The translations under genes and the position numbers were made by a program. Below the pieces are notes generated by a model, which made no database searches, had not been told where the DNA came from, and worked only from the letters and a program-made list of their open reading frames with translations. 33,602 nucleotides of DNA, taken from Muribaculaceae bacterium Zag1 (GTDB lineage Bacteria > Bacteroidota > Bacteroidia > Bacteroidales > Muribaculaceae). Positions 1 to 7,137 of this stretch are shown piece after piece. The stretch is from the NCBI GenBank assembly GCA_002633115.1, contig NWBJ01000038.1, forward strand, positions 56,729 through 90,330, written 5' to 3'. Each line of letters begins with the position of its first letter. Within the stretch, counting starts at the first letter, position 1.

Positions 1-1319
1 TCAGAGTATATGTCGATGCTGGTGCCGGGTGCGCCTTTTACGGCTATGCCTAAGCGATAGCGGCTCCAAGCTCCGTTGACCGAGTATTCTGGTGCGGTGA
101 TGTCACATAGCATACATGCGTTGTAGCGATTATTTAGGTCGTCGATTCCAGCAGCCAAGTCGACACTGCCGGTTAAGTATTGGCCCCATTCGGTGTCTTC
201 ATCGCTTGTGATGGAAATATATGAAGGTTCATCCTCGCCTCCGATCCAAGGCGACGTGTAAACCAGTTCTTTTTCGTCATTGTCATACACCTCGATGCGG
301 CAACTCAACAGAGTATTGTCGTGGCCCCACACATCTGTGAGCCCGTAAACCTCCAAACCAGAAACATTTGGATTATCCATTACCATCACTCTGGTCAATG
401 GGTCATCGGTTGTGAAATCCCAACTGGCCGAGATGTTTTTGTATCCGTAATTTCCTGATGAGAGGCAGATGATGGCCTCCTCGGCGCATAGGCTCAGATA
501 GCGGCACATCAAATCGGTGCCGTCGTGTGGACCGGTATAGGAACCTAACGACAGGTTCACCACGGCAGGCTTTTGGGCCTCGCGGGCGTATTGCAAGATG
601 TCCTCCACGCCGCACAGGATGCCTACGTCAGCCAATTGGCTGGTCGTAGCCACAATCTCGGCGTTGGTGGCCACACCGTAATAGGGAGATGACAAATATC
701 CGCCAGCCATGATATTGGCAACATGCGTGGCATGGAAATATTCATTGTCGTCAGTGACCCAAGCTTTTATTTCGGCAGCAGTAGTGGCTGACAGGGCTAT
801 GCCCTGATATGTGTCGTAATCGTAAATAGCCCCGATACGGCCCTTGAACGCTATGTGCTGAGCATCAAAGCCAATGTCAGAAAATCCAGCGATAATGCCA
901 GTGCCATCGTACCCTTGGGGGAGTTCCGAGCCAGACTGTACGGCATCGACTTCGCAAAATGGACGAGCCATATTCATGTCGGGGGCAGCCGAAAAAGCCG
1001 CTTGCACATTTTTTACCCCATCAAGATAGAGGGCCTGGGTGAGCATCTCGACAGGCACCGATGTGAGAAGCATATCCTCGCGTTGCCTATAGATAATGCA
1101 GCCAAGGGACAATAGCTGGTCGATGGTATCGTCTGATGATATTTGTATTATTAATGACTGATAGGGGTAATCTGCAGCTCGTGATTGGCCGCGTTGGCTG
1201 GCCGATAGGATGGCGCGCGTCGACGCTGACATCTCGGCAGCGGCAACCGGCATCTGGTCTATCCATGTTAGGCTCAATGCCCACAGGGCTGATAGAGCTA
1301 TGGTGCGGGTAAGGGTCAT
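1..1319 (-). CDS. S8 family (subtilisin-like) serine peptidase, 5' part only
   Basis: The reading frame stays open from an ATG at 1319 to the window edge (about 439 codons), so the C-terminus is missing. Residues 1-27 look like a Sec signal peptide. The subtilase catalytic Asp is seen in SDIGFD (D148), the catalytic His in HATHVA (H196, in place of the usual HGTHVA), a substrate-binding strand in VVNLSLG (about 254-260) and the oxyanion Asn in SSGN (N290). The catalytic Ser motif GTSMA is not reached. The GTS near the window edge lies in a beta-rich segment after N290 and does not have the GTSMA context. Subtilases of this kind are exported endopeptidases, and residues 30-130 probably include a propeptide. 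A TAACTTTG box lies 28 bases upstream. Function is by family; substrate unknown. Confidence 0.88.
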   Translation of the reverse strand, partial: MTLTRTIALSALWALSLTWIDQMPVAAAEMSASTRAILSASQRGQSRAADYPYQSLIIQISSDDTIDQLLSLGCIIYRQREDMLLTSVPVEMLTQALYLDGVKNVQAAFSAAPDMNMARPFCEVDAVQSGSELPQGYDGTGIIAGFSDIGFDAQHIAFKGRIGAIYDYDTYQGIALSATTAAEIKAWVTDDNEYFHATHVANIMAGGYLSSPYYGVATNAEIVATTSQLADVGILCGVEDILQYAREAQKPAVVNLSLGSYTGPHDGTDLMCRYLSLCAEEAIICLSSGNYGYKNISASWDFTTDDPLTRVMVMDNPNVSGLEVYGLTDVWGHDNTLLSCRIEVYDNDEKELVYTSPWIGGEDEPSYISITSDEDTEWGQYLTGSVDLAAGIDDLNNRYNACMLCDITAPEYSVNGAWSRYRLGIAVKGAPGTSIDIYS

Positions 1320-1346
1320 AACGATTGTCAAAAATAAAATTGTTTA

Positions 1347-1354
1347 CAAAGTTA
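1347..1354 (-). promoter_or_regulatory. Bacteroidota -7 box for the subtilase gene
   Basis: TAACTTTG on the minus strand matches TAnnTTTG and sits 28 bases upstream of the ATG at 1319. I see no convincing -33 TTTG at the usual spacing. Confidence 0.5.
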
Positions 1355-1449
1355 GCCTTTTTGGCGCAATATTTGTTATATTAACAACAAAAATATGTGT
1401 TTGTGGCTTTTCGCCACTGGATTTTTAACAAAAACTATTGAATACGACA

Positions 1450-2043
1450 ATGGAAAAAATCGAACCTGGCAAGCATGTATCGCTTGTGTACGATCTATAC
1501 GCCATCTCTGACGATGGTAAGCAAGAACTGGTGCACCAATCCGACCCCAAAGATCCCGAACAAATCATCTTCGGCGTTACCCAAGGCGTGATCGCACCGT
1601 TGGAGAAAGCTCTCGATGGCCTCAAGAAAGGCGATGAATATAATGTCGTGGCCAATGCTGAAGAGGCTTTCGGCCCATATCTTGAAGAAAACATTGTCAC
1701 CCTCGACAAGGACCTCTTCTTGGTCGATGGCAAATTCGATGCCGAGTTGGTAGCCGTTGGCAAATACGTGCCGATGGTGACCCAAGACGGTTTCCATGTG
1801 AGCGGTCTGGTCAAGGAGGTAACAGATGACAAGGTAAGACTTGACTTCAACCATCCTCTGGCTGGCAAGACTGTCCGCTTCAAAGGCAAAGTGCAAGATG
1901 TGCGCGACGCTACCGAGGAGGAACTCCACATAGCCCAGGGCGGTTGCGGATGCAGCTGTCACGACTGCGGCGACGGAGGTTGCGGTGATGGATGCGGCGA
2001 CAGCTGCAGCCCCAAGGGATGTGGCTGCGGATGCGATGATTGA
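1450..2043 (+). CDS. slyD: SlyD-like FKBP-type peptidyl-prolyl cis-trans isomerase with Cys-rich tail
   Basis: Cytoplasmic prolyl isomerase and chaperone of the SlyD type. The FKBP core is split by an insert-in-flap region, seen in VSLVYDLY near the N-terminus, the stretch FGVTQGVIAPLEKAL, and DFNHPLAGKTVRF, which corresponds to the NHxLAG element of SlyD. The last 34 residues are a Gly/Cys/Asp tail with ten cysteines and one histidine. In the family such tails bind Ni(II) and other soft metals. I chose ATG 1450 (197 aa); the frame is open from a TTG at 1438, which would add four residues. The gene is followed by an intrinsic terminator and then by an ECF nickel/cobalt importer, which fits a metal-handling role. 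That link is inferred from position. Confidence 0.9.
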   Translation: MEKIEPGKHVSLVYDLYAISDDGKQELVHQSDPKDPEQIIFGVTQGVIAPLEKALDGLKKGDEYNVVANAEEAFGPYLEENIVTLDKDLFLVDGKFDAELVAVGKYVPMVTQDGFHVSGLVKEVTDDKVRLDFNHPLAGKTVRFKGKVQDVRDATEEELHIAQGGCGCSCHDCGDGGCGDGCGDSCSPKGCGCGCDD

Positions 2044-2077
2044 GTCCCCTCGACCACCCATACCATCCCATCTGTAT

Positions 2078-2110
2078 AACTCATAACTCATAACTCATAA
2101 CTCACAACTA
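2078..2110. repeat. Heptamer tandem array, unit AACTCAT
   Basis: Four full 7-bp units (AACTCAT three times, then AACTCAC) start at 2078, 2085, 2092 and 2099, followed by a partial AACTA. The array lies between the slyD stop and its terminator and is one of several 7-bp-period intergenic arrays in the window. Confidence 0.85.
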
Positions 2111-2115
2111 TAAGG

Positions 2116-2156
2116 CAAGTGCCGAACCAAAGAGGTCTGGCACTTGTTTAATTTTC
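2116..2156 (+). terminator. Intrinsic terminator after slyD
   Basis: CAAGTGCC at 2116-2123 pairs perfectly with GGCACTTG at 2139-2146 across a 15-nt loop, followed by the T-rich TTTAATTTT. It lies 72 bases after the slyD stop. Confidence 0.75.
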
Positions 2157-2242
2157 AGAGAGGGGTCCCTTGGGGCTCATTCTCGACAGAGTTATACAGA
2201 AGTAGTAGCACCCAATTCATAACCAAATAAATGTCAAGGATT

Positions 2243-3190
2243 ATGCACAGGGCCGACGCTTTGGTATCACCTCCGATAGCCGCTGCGGCAGGGGTGATAG
2301 CCCTCACATTGATTGTCACTGCCTCAAAAGAAATTTCACGTAACAAGAGGGAAGGAATGATTCCCCTGATGGGAATCCTGGGAGCTTTTGTTTTTGCTGC
2401 CCAGATGATAAATTTCACCATACCCGGCACTGGGTCGAGCGGGCACATCATCGGAGGTGTGCTGCTTGGGGCGTTGTTGGGGCCATGGTGCGCGTTTTTG
2501 ACATTATGTTCGGTGTTGATCGTGCAATGCTTGGTTTTTGCCGATGGCGGCTTGATGGCTCTTGGGTGCAATATCATTAATATGGCGGCCATGAGTTGCT
2601 TGGTGGCATACCCGTTGGTGTATAGGCCGCTGGTGCATGTCAACGCCTCGAATGCTCGCATCATGTGGGTGTCTATTCTGGCCTGCGTGGTGGGTCTGGA
2701 GTGCGGCGCGCTGCTCGTGACAGTCGAGACTGTTGCCTCGCAGATTACAGCCCTGCCGTTTGGGGAATTCCTGCTATTCATGTTGCCGATACATTTGGTG
2801 ATAGGCATCTGCGAGGGTATTGCTACCGGTCTGGTGATAATGGTCATCAAGCATGGCAATCCAGCGCTATTGCAATATGATGATGACAGAGAGGTTGACC
2901 CCTCGCTGCGCTATCGTCGTCGCATGACTTTGATAGCATTTGGGGCAGCCGCAATTGCAATGGGCATAGCATTCGCTTGGATCGCTTCGACCAATCCCGA
3001 TGGATTGGAGTGGTCGATCATGAAGATTACCGGAAGTCCCGAATTGCAAGAGACCATCAATCCCCCGACTGCCATAATGCCAGACTATAATTCGCATATA
3101 GCCGGTGTAGTAGGCGGTGTGATAGTGATGGCTATGGTTTGGGCTATATCCACGCTGCTATTTCGCAAGAAAAAACATAAGTTGGCATGA
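2243..3190 (+). CDS. cbiM: ECF transporter S component, CbiM/NikM fused to a PDGLE domain
   Basis: Membrane substrate-capture component of an energy-coupling-factor importer for Ni(II) or Co(II). The frame is open from ATG 2231, but I prefer ATG 2243, giving MHRADALVSP. In CbiM/NikM the N-terminal Met-His forms part of the metal site together with a histidine near residue 67, and here the latter appears as SSGHIIGG (H68 from this start). Several hydrophobic segments follow. The C-terminal third carries NPDGLEW (the PDGLE-domain signature) and one more membrane helix, so the separate N protein of other systems is fused here. Length is 315 aa. The stop overlaps the next start (ATGA), so translation is probably coupled to cbiQ. 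Nickel versus cobalt cannot be decided from sequence, and I saw no cobalamin riboswitch upstream. Confidence 0.88.
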   Translation: MHRADALVSPPIAAAAGVIALTLIVTASKEISRNKREGMIPLMGILGAFVFAAQMINFTIPGTGSSGHIIGGVLLGALLGPWCAFLTLCSVLIVQCLVFADGGLMALGCNIINMAAMSCLVAYPLVYRPLVHVNASNARIMWVSILACVVGLECGALLVTVETVASQITALPFGEFLLFMLPIHLVIGICEGIATGLVIMVIKHGNPALLQYDDDREVDPSLRYRRRMTLIAFGAAAIAMGIAFAWIASTNPDGLEWSIMKITGSPELQETINPPTAIMPDYNSHIAGVVGGVIVMAMVWAISTLLFRKKKHKLA

Positions 3191-3981
3191 GCGGCATTGA
3201 CAAGGCTATAGTGGCCCTCAGGGAATTGGATACTGGGGCCACACGGATAGCAATCGATGCTCGCATACAATTAATAGTAGCTCTGGGGTTTGTGGTTGTG
3301 GTACTGACAGTGCCGCTCACCAATCCCGGAGCTCTTGTTTGGATGTTTGCCTATCCGATAATAATGTCTGAGGCCTCGGGCGTGGGCTATCTGAGGGTGC
3401 TGAAGCAATCGCTGTGGGTGCTACCGCTGATTGCTGCCATAGGCATGTTTAATCCCATCCTTGACACTCGGCCAGTGGCCGTGGTGATGGGCATCACTCT
3501 CACTGAGGGCTGGGTTACCTTTGCGGCCATCTTGCTCAGAGGTTTGCTCTCTGTACAGGCCTTGCTGGTCTTGACCAATACTTGCGGCTTTCGCGAGGTG
3601 TGTCGAGCTTTGCAGCGTCTTGGCTGTCCGGCTGTGTTGGTCACACAGCTAATGATGCTGTATCGATATATAGGAGTATTACTCGAAGAGGCTCAGTCGA
3701 TGCATCGAGCTCGTCTGGCTCGCGGCTTTGGACGCAAGAGTTATCCGCTGAAGATGTGGAGCGAGTTTGTAGGCCAACTCTTGTTGCGCTCGATCAAGAG
3801 GGCGCAAAGGGTGCATCTGGCCATGTTGGCACGCGGTTTCAATGGCAATTGCTTCATTGAGTGGGCACGTCCCTCGCTGCATTGGAGGGATTTGACCTTC
3901 TTGCTGGGATGGGCTGCGGTGATAATCGCATTGCGTTTCTTGCCCATCAATGCCTTTTTGTCAAATCTTATCAGCCGATAA
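3187..3981 (+). CDS. cbiQ: ECF transporter T component CbiQ
   Basis: Energy-coupling transmembrane protein (264 aa) that links the ATPase to the substrate-capture component. Hydrophobic segments lie at about residues 28-60, 75-90, 95-125 and 235-255. Two Ala-Arg-Gly coupling motifs, RLARGFG and LAMLARGFNG, sit in the cytoplasmic region that contacts the ATPase, as in the CbiQ/EcfT family. Its ATG overlaps the cbiM stop by 4 bases, and cbiO follows after 54 bases that include a heptamer array. The three genes make a complete importer when a single CbiO homodimer serves as the ATPase. Confidence 0.9.
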   Translation: MSGIDKAIVALRELDTGATRIAIDARIQLIVALGFVVVVLTVPLTNPGALVWMFAYPIIMSEASGVGYLRVLKQSLWVLPLIAAIGMFNPILDTRPVAVVMGITLTEGWVTFAAILLRGLLSVQALLVLTNTCGFREVCRALQRLGCPAVLVTQLMMLYRYIGVLLEEAQSMHRARLARGFGRKSYPLKMWSEFVGQLLLRSIKRAQRVHLAMLARGFNGNCFIEWARPSLHWRDLTFLLGWAAVIIALRFLPINAFLSNLISR

Positions 3982-3993
3982 CCCATCATTTTT

Positions 3994-4028
3994 CCAAAAG
4001 CCAAAAACTAAAAACCAAAAACCAAAAA
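3994..4028. repeat. Heptamer tandem array, unit CCAAAAA
   Basis: Five 7-bp units (CCAAAAG, CCAAAAA, CTAAAAA, CCAAAAA, CCAAAAA) fill most of the cbiQ-cbiO gap and end 7 bases before the cbiO ATG. The unit is the reverse complement of the TTTTTGG unit in the array between cydA and cydB. Confidence 0.85.
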
Positions 4029-4035
4029 AAACACC

Positions 4036-4779
4036 ATGAGTCATCATTACATACGATATACCAATGTTCACTATAGTTATCCCTCGGGGCAAGAAGCTCT
4101 AAAGGGTGTGGATTTGTTGATTAAGCATGGCGAGAAGGTTGCCCTGCTTGGCCTCAACGGTGCTGGCAAGTCTACGCTGTTGCTCCTTACCAACGGCTTG
4201 CTTTTGCCCACCGAGGGGGAAGTGAATGTTGGAGATGTGCCAGTGAGCAAAAAGACTGCACCAATGGTGAGGCGAGCGGTGGGTATGGTTTTTCAGAATC
4301 CCGATGACCAATTGTTTATGCCCACAGTGTGGGACGATGTGGCTTTTGGACCGAGGAATATGCAATTGCCGCCATCCGAGGTTGAGAGGCGAGTTGAAGT
4401 AGCCTTGCGGTCGGTGGGCGCGTGGGATTTGCGCGACCGTGCGCCGAGTGATTTGTCGGGGGGACAAAAGAGAGCCGTAGCGATAGCCACGGTGTTGTCG
4501 ATGGAACCCAACATCCTGGTAATGGATGAGCCGTCGAGCAATCTCGATAGCCGCACTCGCGAGCAGCTTATGGCCATTGTCAATGACTTTCATCATACGG
4601 TGGTGATTGCTACTCACGATTTGGAGATGGCTCTTGAGCTATGCCCACGGTCGGTGATAATGAAAGATGGTCGCATCATAGCAGATGGATTGACCGAGCG
4701 GCTGCTGCGCGACCAGGAGCTGTTGGAGTTGGCCGGTTTGAGCCTCACCCCAGCATTGGCGGAATACGTTGAGAAATGA
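4036..4779 (+). CDS. cbiO: ECF transporter ATP-binding protein CbiO
   Basis: Cytoplasmic ABC ATPase (247 aa) driving the upstream importer. Walker A is GLNGAGKST (residues 39-47), the Q-loop is in VFQNPDDQ, the ABC signature is LSGGQKRAVAIA (about 140-151), Walker B is ILVMDEPSSNLD (about 160-171), and the switch histidine is in IATHDLEMAL. FQNPDDQLF and the short C-terminus without extra domains are typical of the CbiO/EcfA group. The gene follows a heptamer array, and its own stop codon TGA is the end of the first unit of the next array. Confidence 0.93.
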   Translation: MSHHYIRYTNVHYSYPSGQEALKGVDLLIKHGEKVALLGLNGAGKSTLLLLTNGLLLPTEGEVNVGDVPVSKKTAPMVRRAVGMVFQNPDDQLFMPTVWDDVAFGPRNMQLPPSEVERRVEVALRSVGAWDLRDRAPSDLSGGQKRAVAIATVLSMEPNILVMDEPSSNLDSRTREQLMAIVNDFHHTVVIATHDLEMALELCPRSVIMKDGRIIADGLTERLLRDQELLELAGLSLTPALAEYVEK

Positions 4780-4835
4780 AGAGTGAGAAATGAAGAATGA
4801 AAAGTGTAGGATGAGAAATGAAAAATGAAGAATTA
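4773..4835. repeat. Heptamer tandem array, unit GAAATGA/AGAATGA
   Basis: Nine contiguous 7-bp units (GAAATGA, AGAGTGA, GAAATGA, AGAATGA, AAAGTGT, AGGATGA, GAAATGA, AAAATGA, AGAATTA). The first unit contains the cbiO stop codon. A shorter array in the opposite sense lies at 4953-4980. Confidence 0.85.
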
Positions 4836-4860
4836 TGGGAAGAGGTTGAGAAAAAAGTCG

Positions 4861-4868
4861 TACCTTTG
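4861..4868 (+). promoter_or_regulatory. Bacteroidota -7 box upstream of nadC
   Basis: TACCTTTG matches TAnnTTTG. It lies 116 bases upstream of the nadC ATG, between two heptamer arrays of opposite sense, so the leader would contain the 4898-4928 repeat and the second array. No clear -33 element. Confidence 0.5.
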
Positions 4869-4897
4869 CACTGGCAATGGAATTAATCCTGGTCTCC

Positions 4898-4928
4898 CTT
4901 GTGGCTTTATGCCCTTGTGGCTTTATGG
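4898..4928. repeat. Dispersed 31-bp repeat, copy 1 (CTTGTGGCTTTATGCC unit)
   Basis: Two tandem 16-base words (CTTGTGGCTTTATGCC, the second ending GG). The whole 31-bp stretch is the exact reverse complement of 25621-25651, downstream of miaB. Confidence 0.85.
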
Positions 4929-4952
4929 TTTAAAGGCGCATCGCGCCGCTCC

Positions 4953-4980
4953 CATTTTTCATTTTTAACTTTTCATTTCA
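4953..4980. repeat. Heptamer array, unit CATTTTT (inverse partner of 4773-4835)
   Basis: Four units in 7-bp phase (CATTTTT, CATTTTT, AACTTTT, CATTTCA) end 3 bases before the nadC ATG. They are near reverse complements of units in the 4773-4835 array, so together they could form a stem around the promoter region. Confidence 0.75.
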
Positions 4981-4983
4981 ACT

Positions 4984-5841
4984 ATGGATATCAGAGAGAA
5001 ACTAATCGATCAACTAATTGACCTTGCTTTTGCCGAAGATATCGGCGATGGCGACCATACCACCCTCAGTACAATACCTGCCAGCGAATACGGCGCACAG
5101 CAACTCATCATTAAGGAAGAAGGCATCTTGGCCGGAGTTGAGATTGCCCGTAAGGTCTTTGAACGTTTTGACCCAGACCTGGAGATGACTGTCTTCATCG
5201 AAGACGGCGCTCATGTCAAGCCAGGCGATGTGGCTTTTGTGGTCAAGGGGTCGGTGCGTTCTCTGCTCCAGACCGAGCGTCTGATGCTCAACATCATGCA
5301 GCGCATGAGCGGTATCGCTACCACTACGGCTCGCTATCAAGCCGAACTCAAAGGGCTTAAGACTCGCGTGCTTGACACTCGCAAGACCACCCCTGGAATG
5401 CGTCTTTTGGAGAAGGAAGCCGTGAAGATTGGCGGTGGCTGCAACCATCGCATTGGCCTATTCGATATGATTCTCATCAAGGACAATCATGTGGATTTCG
5501 CCGGAGGCATTCCGCAGGCTGTGGCCTCGGTGCGCGAGTATCTGCGTCGCAACCACAAGGACCTGAAGATCGAGCAGGAGGTGCGCAACACCGAGGAGAT
5601 TGATCAAGCTCTTGAGGCTGGCGTTGACCGCATAATGCTCGACAATTTCACTCCTGAACGTACACTCGAAGCTGTGAAGCATATCCGCGAGAAGAATCCC
5701 ACTGTGGAGATTGAGTCTTCGGGTGGCATCACTCTTGAGAATCTGCGCAAGTATGGCGAGTGCGGTGTCGACTTCATCTCGGTTGGCGCTTTGACCCACT
5801 CGGTCAAAGGTCTGGATATGAGCTTCAAAGCAGTAAAATAA
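4984..5841 (+). CDS. nadC: Nicotinate-nucleotide pyrophosphorylase (carboxylating)
   Basis: Quinolinate phosphoribosyltransferase (285 aa) of de novo NAD synthesis: quinolinate plus PRPP gives nicotinate mononucleotide, CO2 and pyrophosphate. The N-terminal alpha/beta sandwich (about 1-110, with EDIGDGDHTT and GILAGVEIA) precedes the barrel, where family motifs DTRKTTPG, GGGCNHR, ILIKDNH and the late IESSGGI and DFISVGALTHS are all visible. These carry the basic residues that hold the substrate carboxylates and PRPP phosphates. Full length for the family. The ATG immediately follows a heptamer array. No nadA or nadB is in the window; hemW follows after a second array. Confidence 0.96.
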   Translation: MDIREKLIDQLIDLAFAEDIGDGDHTTLSTIPASEYGAQQLIIKEEGILAGVEIARKVFERFDPDLEMTVFIEDGAHVKPGDVAFVVKGSVRSLLQTERLMLNIMQRMSGIATTTARYQAELKGLKTRVLDTRKTTPGMRLLEKEAVKIGGGCNHRIGLFDMILIKDNHVDFAGGIPQAVASVREYLRRNHKDLKIEQEVRNTEEIDQALEAGVDRIMLDNFTPERTLEAVKHIREKNPTVEIESSGGITLENLRKYGECGVDFISVGALTHSVKGLDMSFKAVK

Positions 5842-5870
5842 CAAGTGACAATTCACAATTCTTAATTGAT

Positions 5871-5933
5871 ATTGTGCATTGTGCATTGTGCATTGTGAAT
5901 TGTGCATTGTGAATTGTGCATTGTGAATTGTTA
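5871..5933. repeat. Heptamer tandem array, unit ATTGTGC/ATTGTGA
   Basis: Nine perfect-phase 7-bp units run from 5871; the last (ATTGTTA) supplies the A of the hemW start codon. Two inverse units (ACAATTC) lie at 5848-5861 just after the nadC stop, so the nadC-hemW gap is almost entirely repeat. Confidence 0.9.
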
Positions 5934-7024
5934 TGGGAATCTATATTCATACCCCTTTTTGTCACAGTAAGTGCGCTTACTGTGACTTTTATTCTATGGC
6001 TAATGTCAGCAGCGAGAGCCGTTGGGCTGAGGCTATAGTGAAGGAGTATGAAATGCGCCGCGGCGAGGTGCCTAAGCCTAATACTATATATATAGGTGGA
6101 GGCACTCCGTCGATTCTTTCTGAGGAATCTCTTGCAAAGGTAATTGAGGCGCTGCCAGTTTCTGATTTGGAGGAGTTTACCATCGAGGCCAATCCCGAGG
6201 ATGTCACTGTCGAGAAGGCTCGCTTTTGGCGCAGCCTCGGCATCGATAGGGTGAGCATGGGGGTGCAGTCGCTATGCGATGCCGAACTGAAAATCATCGG
6301 TCGGCGCCATACTGCCGCTGAGGCCGAACAAGCTATTAAGAATCTGCGAGAGGCTGGTTTTGACAATATTAGCATCGACCTTATTTATGGGTTGCCCGGG
6401 CAAGACCTGGTATCGTGGCAGCGATCGTTGACACGGTTGCTCGACTTCAGGCCGGAACATTTCTCAGCCTACATCTTGAGCTACGAACCAAAGACTCGCC
6501 TGTCGGTGATGCTACGTCGCGGCGAGGTATGCGAGGCGACAGAGGATGAGATAGGGGAGATGTATGATTTTCTCTGCGTTTGCGCTCGCGACCGAGGGTA
6601 TGACCATTATGAGATTTCTAATTTCTGCCTTCCGGGTCGTGAGGCTCGCCACAACAGCAGTTATTGGCGCGACGAGCCCTATCTTGGCTTGGGCCCTTCG
6701 GCCCACAGTTTTGATGGTTCATGCCGCCGCTACAATCCCTCCAACCTCAAAGAATACCTAGCCAAGATCGAGTCTGGCCTCCCGGCCTATGAAATAGAGA
6801 AGGAGACTCCCGACAACCGCTTTAATGACCTCCTGATGGTCACCCTCCGCACCCGACAAGGCCTCCCTCTGGCCTCTGTCCCCACCTCACGTCTCCCCCA
6901 GCTTCTCCGCGATGCCTCCCCCTGGCTCGCCTCTGGCTCCCTCATCCTCACTTCCACTCACCTCTTCATCCCCGAGCCCCACCTCCTCATCTCCGACTCC
7001 ATCATATCCTCCCTCATGCAATAA
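5933..7024 (+). CDS. hemW: HemW-type radical SAM heme chaperone
   Basis: Cytoplasmic radical-SAM protein of the HemW family (often misnamed oxygen-independent coproporphyrinogen III oxidase), 363 aa. The N-terminus MGIYIHTPFCHSKCAYCDF gives the CxxxCxxC cluster ligands C10, C14 and C17. TIYIGGGTPS is the SAM-binding GGG motif, and FTIEANPEDV, GVQS, DLIYGLPGQ and the HNSSYW segment are family features. In HemW the cysteine normally following CxxC in true HemN (CxxxCxxCxC) is replaced by Phe, as here (CDF), supporting heme chaperone rather than oxidase. The final 85 codons are strikingly cytosine-rich compared with the rest of the gene, but the frame is intact and the C-terminal ISDSIISSLM resembles the family end. 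Confidence 0.93.
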   Translation: MGIYIHTPFCHSKCAYCDFYSMANVSSESRWAEAIVKEYEMRRGEVPKPNTIYIGGGTPSILSEESLAKVIEALPVSDLEEFTIEANPEDVTVEKARFWRSLGIDRVSMGVQSLCDAELKIIGRRHTAAEAEQAIKNLREAGFDNISIDLIYGLPGQDLVSWQRSLTRLLDFRPEHFSAYILSYEPKTRLSVMLRRGEVCEATEDEIGEMYDFLCVCARDRGYDHYEISNFCLPGREARHNSSYWRDEPYLGLGPSAHSFDGSCRRYNPSNLKEYLAKIESGLPAYEIEKETPDNRFNDLLMVTLRTRQGLPLASVPTSRLPQLLRDASPWLASGSLILTSTHLFIPEPHLLISDSIISSLMQ

Positions 7025-7037
7025 CCCTTAACCCAAT

Positions 7038-7090
7038 GCCGATAGCGTGCGAAAGTTGAAAGATTTCATCAACTTTCGCACGCTATCGGC
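7038..7090. repeat. Perfect 22-bp inverted repeat with 9-nt loop, copy A
   Basis: The arm 7038-7059 (starting GCCGATAGCGTGCG) is the exact reverse complement of 7069-7090, with loop AAGATTTCA. The same stem recurs at 14562-14616 with a loop whose reverse complement begins AAGATTT, so copy B is in the opposite orientation. It lies 13 bases after the hemW stop and could also act as a terminator, although no T-run follows. Confidence 0.95.
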
Positions 7091-7111
7091 GCATCTGTCA
7101 GGAAAAATTAC

Positions 7112-7119
7112 TATCTTTG
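7112..7119 (+). promoter_or_regulatory. -7 box for the ATPase gene
   Basis: TATCTTTG matches TAnnTTTG and ends 18 bases before the ATG at 7138. It decides the start, because the TTG at 7117 lies inside the box. Confidence 0.6.
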
Positions 7120-7137
7120 CGTAAATTTTACGTGCGA

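Noticed and set aside
1425-2091. Long minus-strand open frames opposite slyD
   Set aside because: They are antisense shadows of a clear slyD gene and have no family features.
2156-2243. Cobalamin or nickel riboswitch upstream of cbiM
   Set aside because: The gap after the slyD terminator is only about 87 bases and I see no B12-box-like or NiCo-like fold.
2155-2859. Long minus-strand open frame opposite cbiM
   Set aside because: Antisense to a recognisable cbiM; composition reflects the opposite strand of membrane codons.
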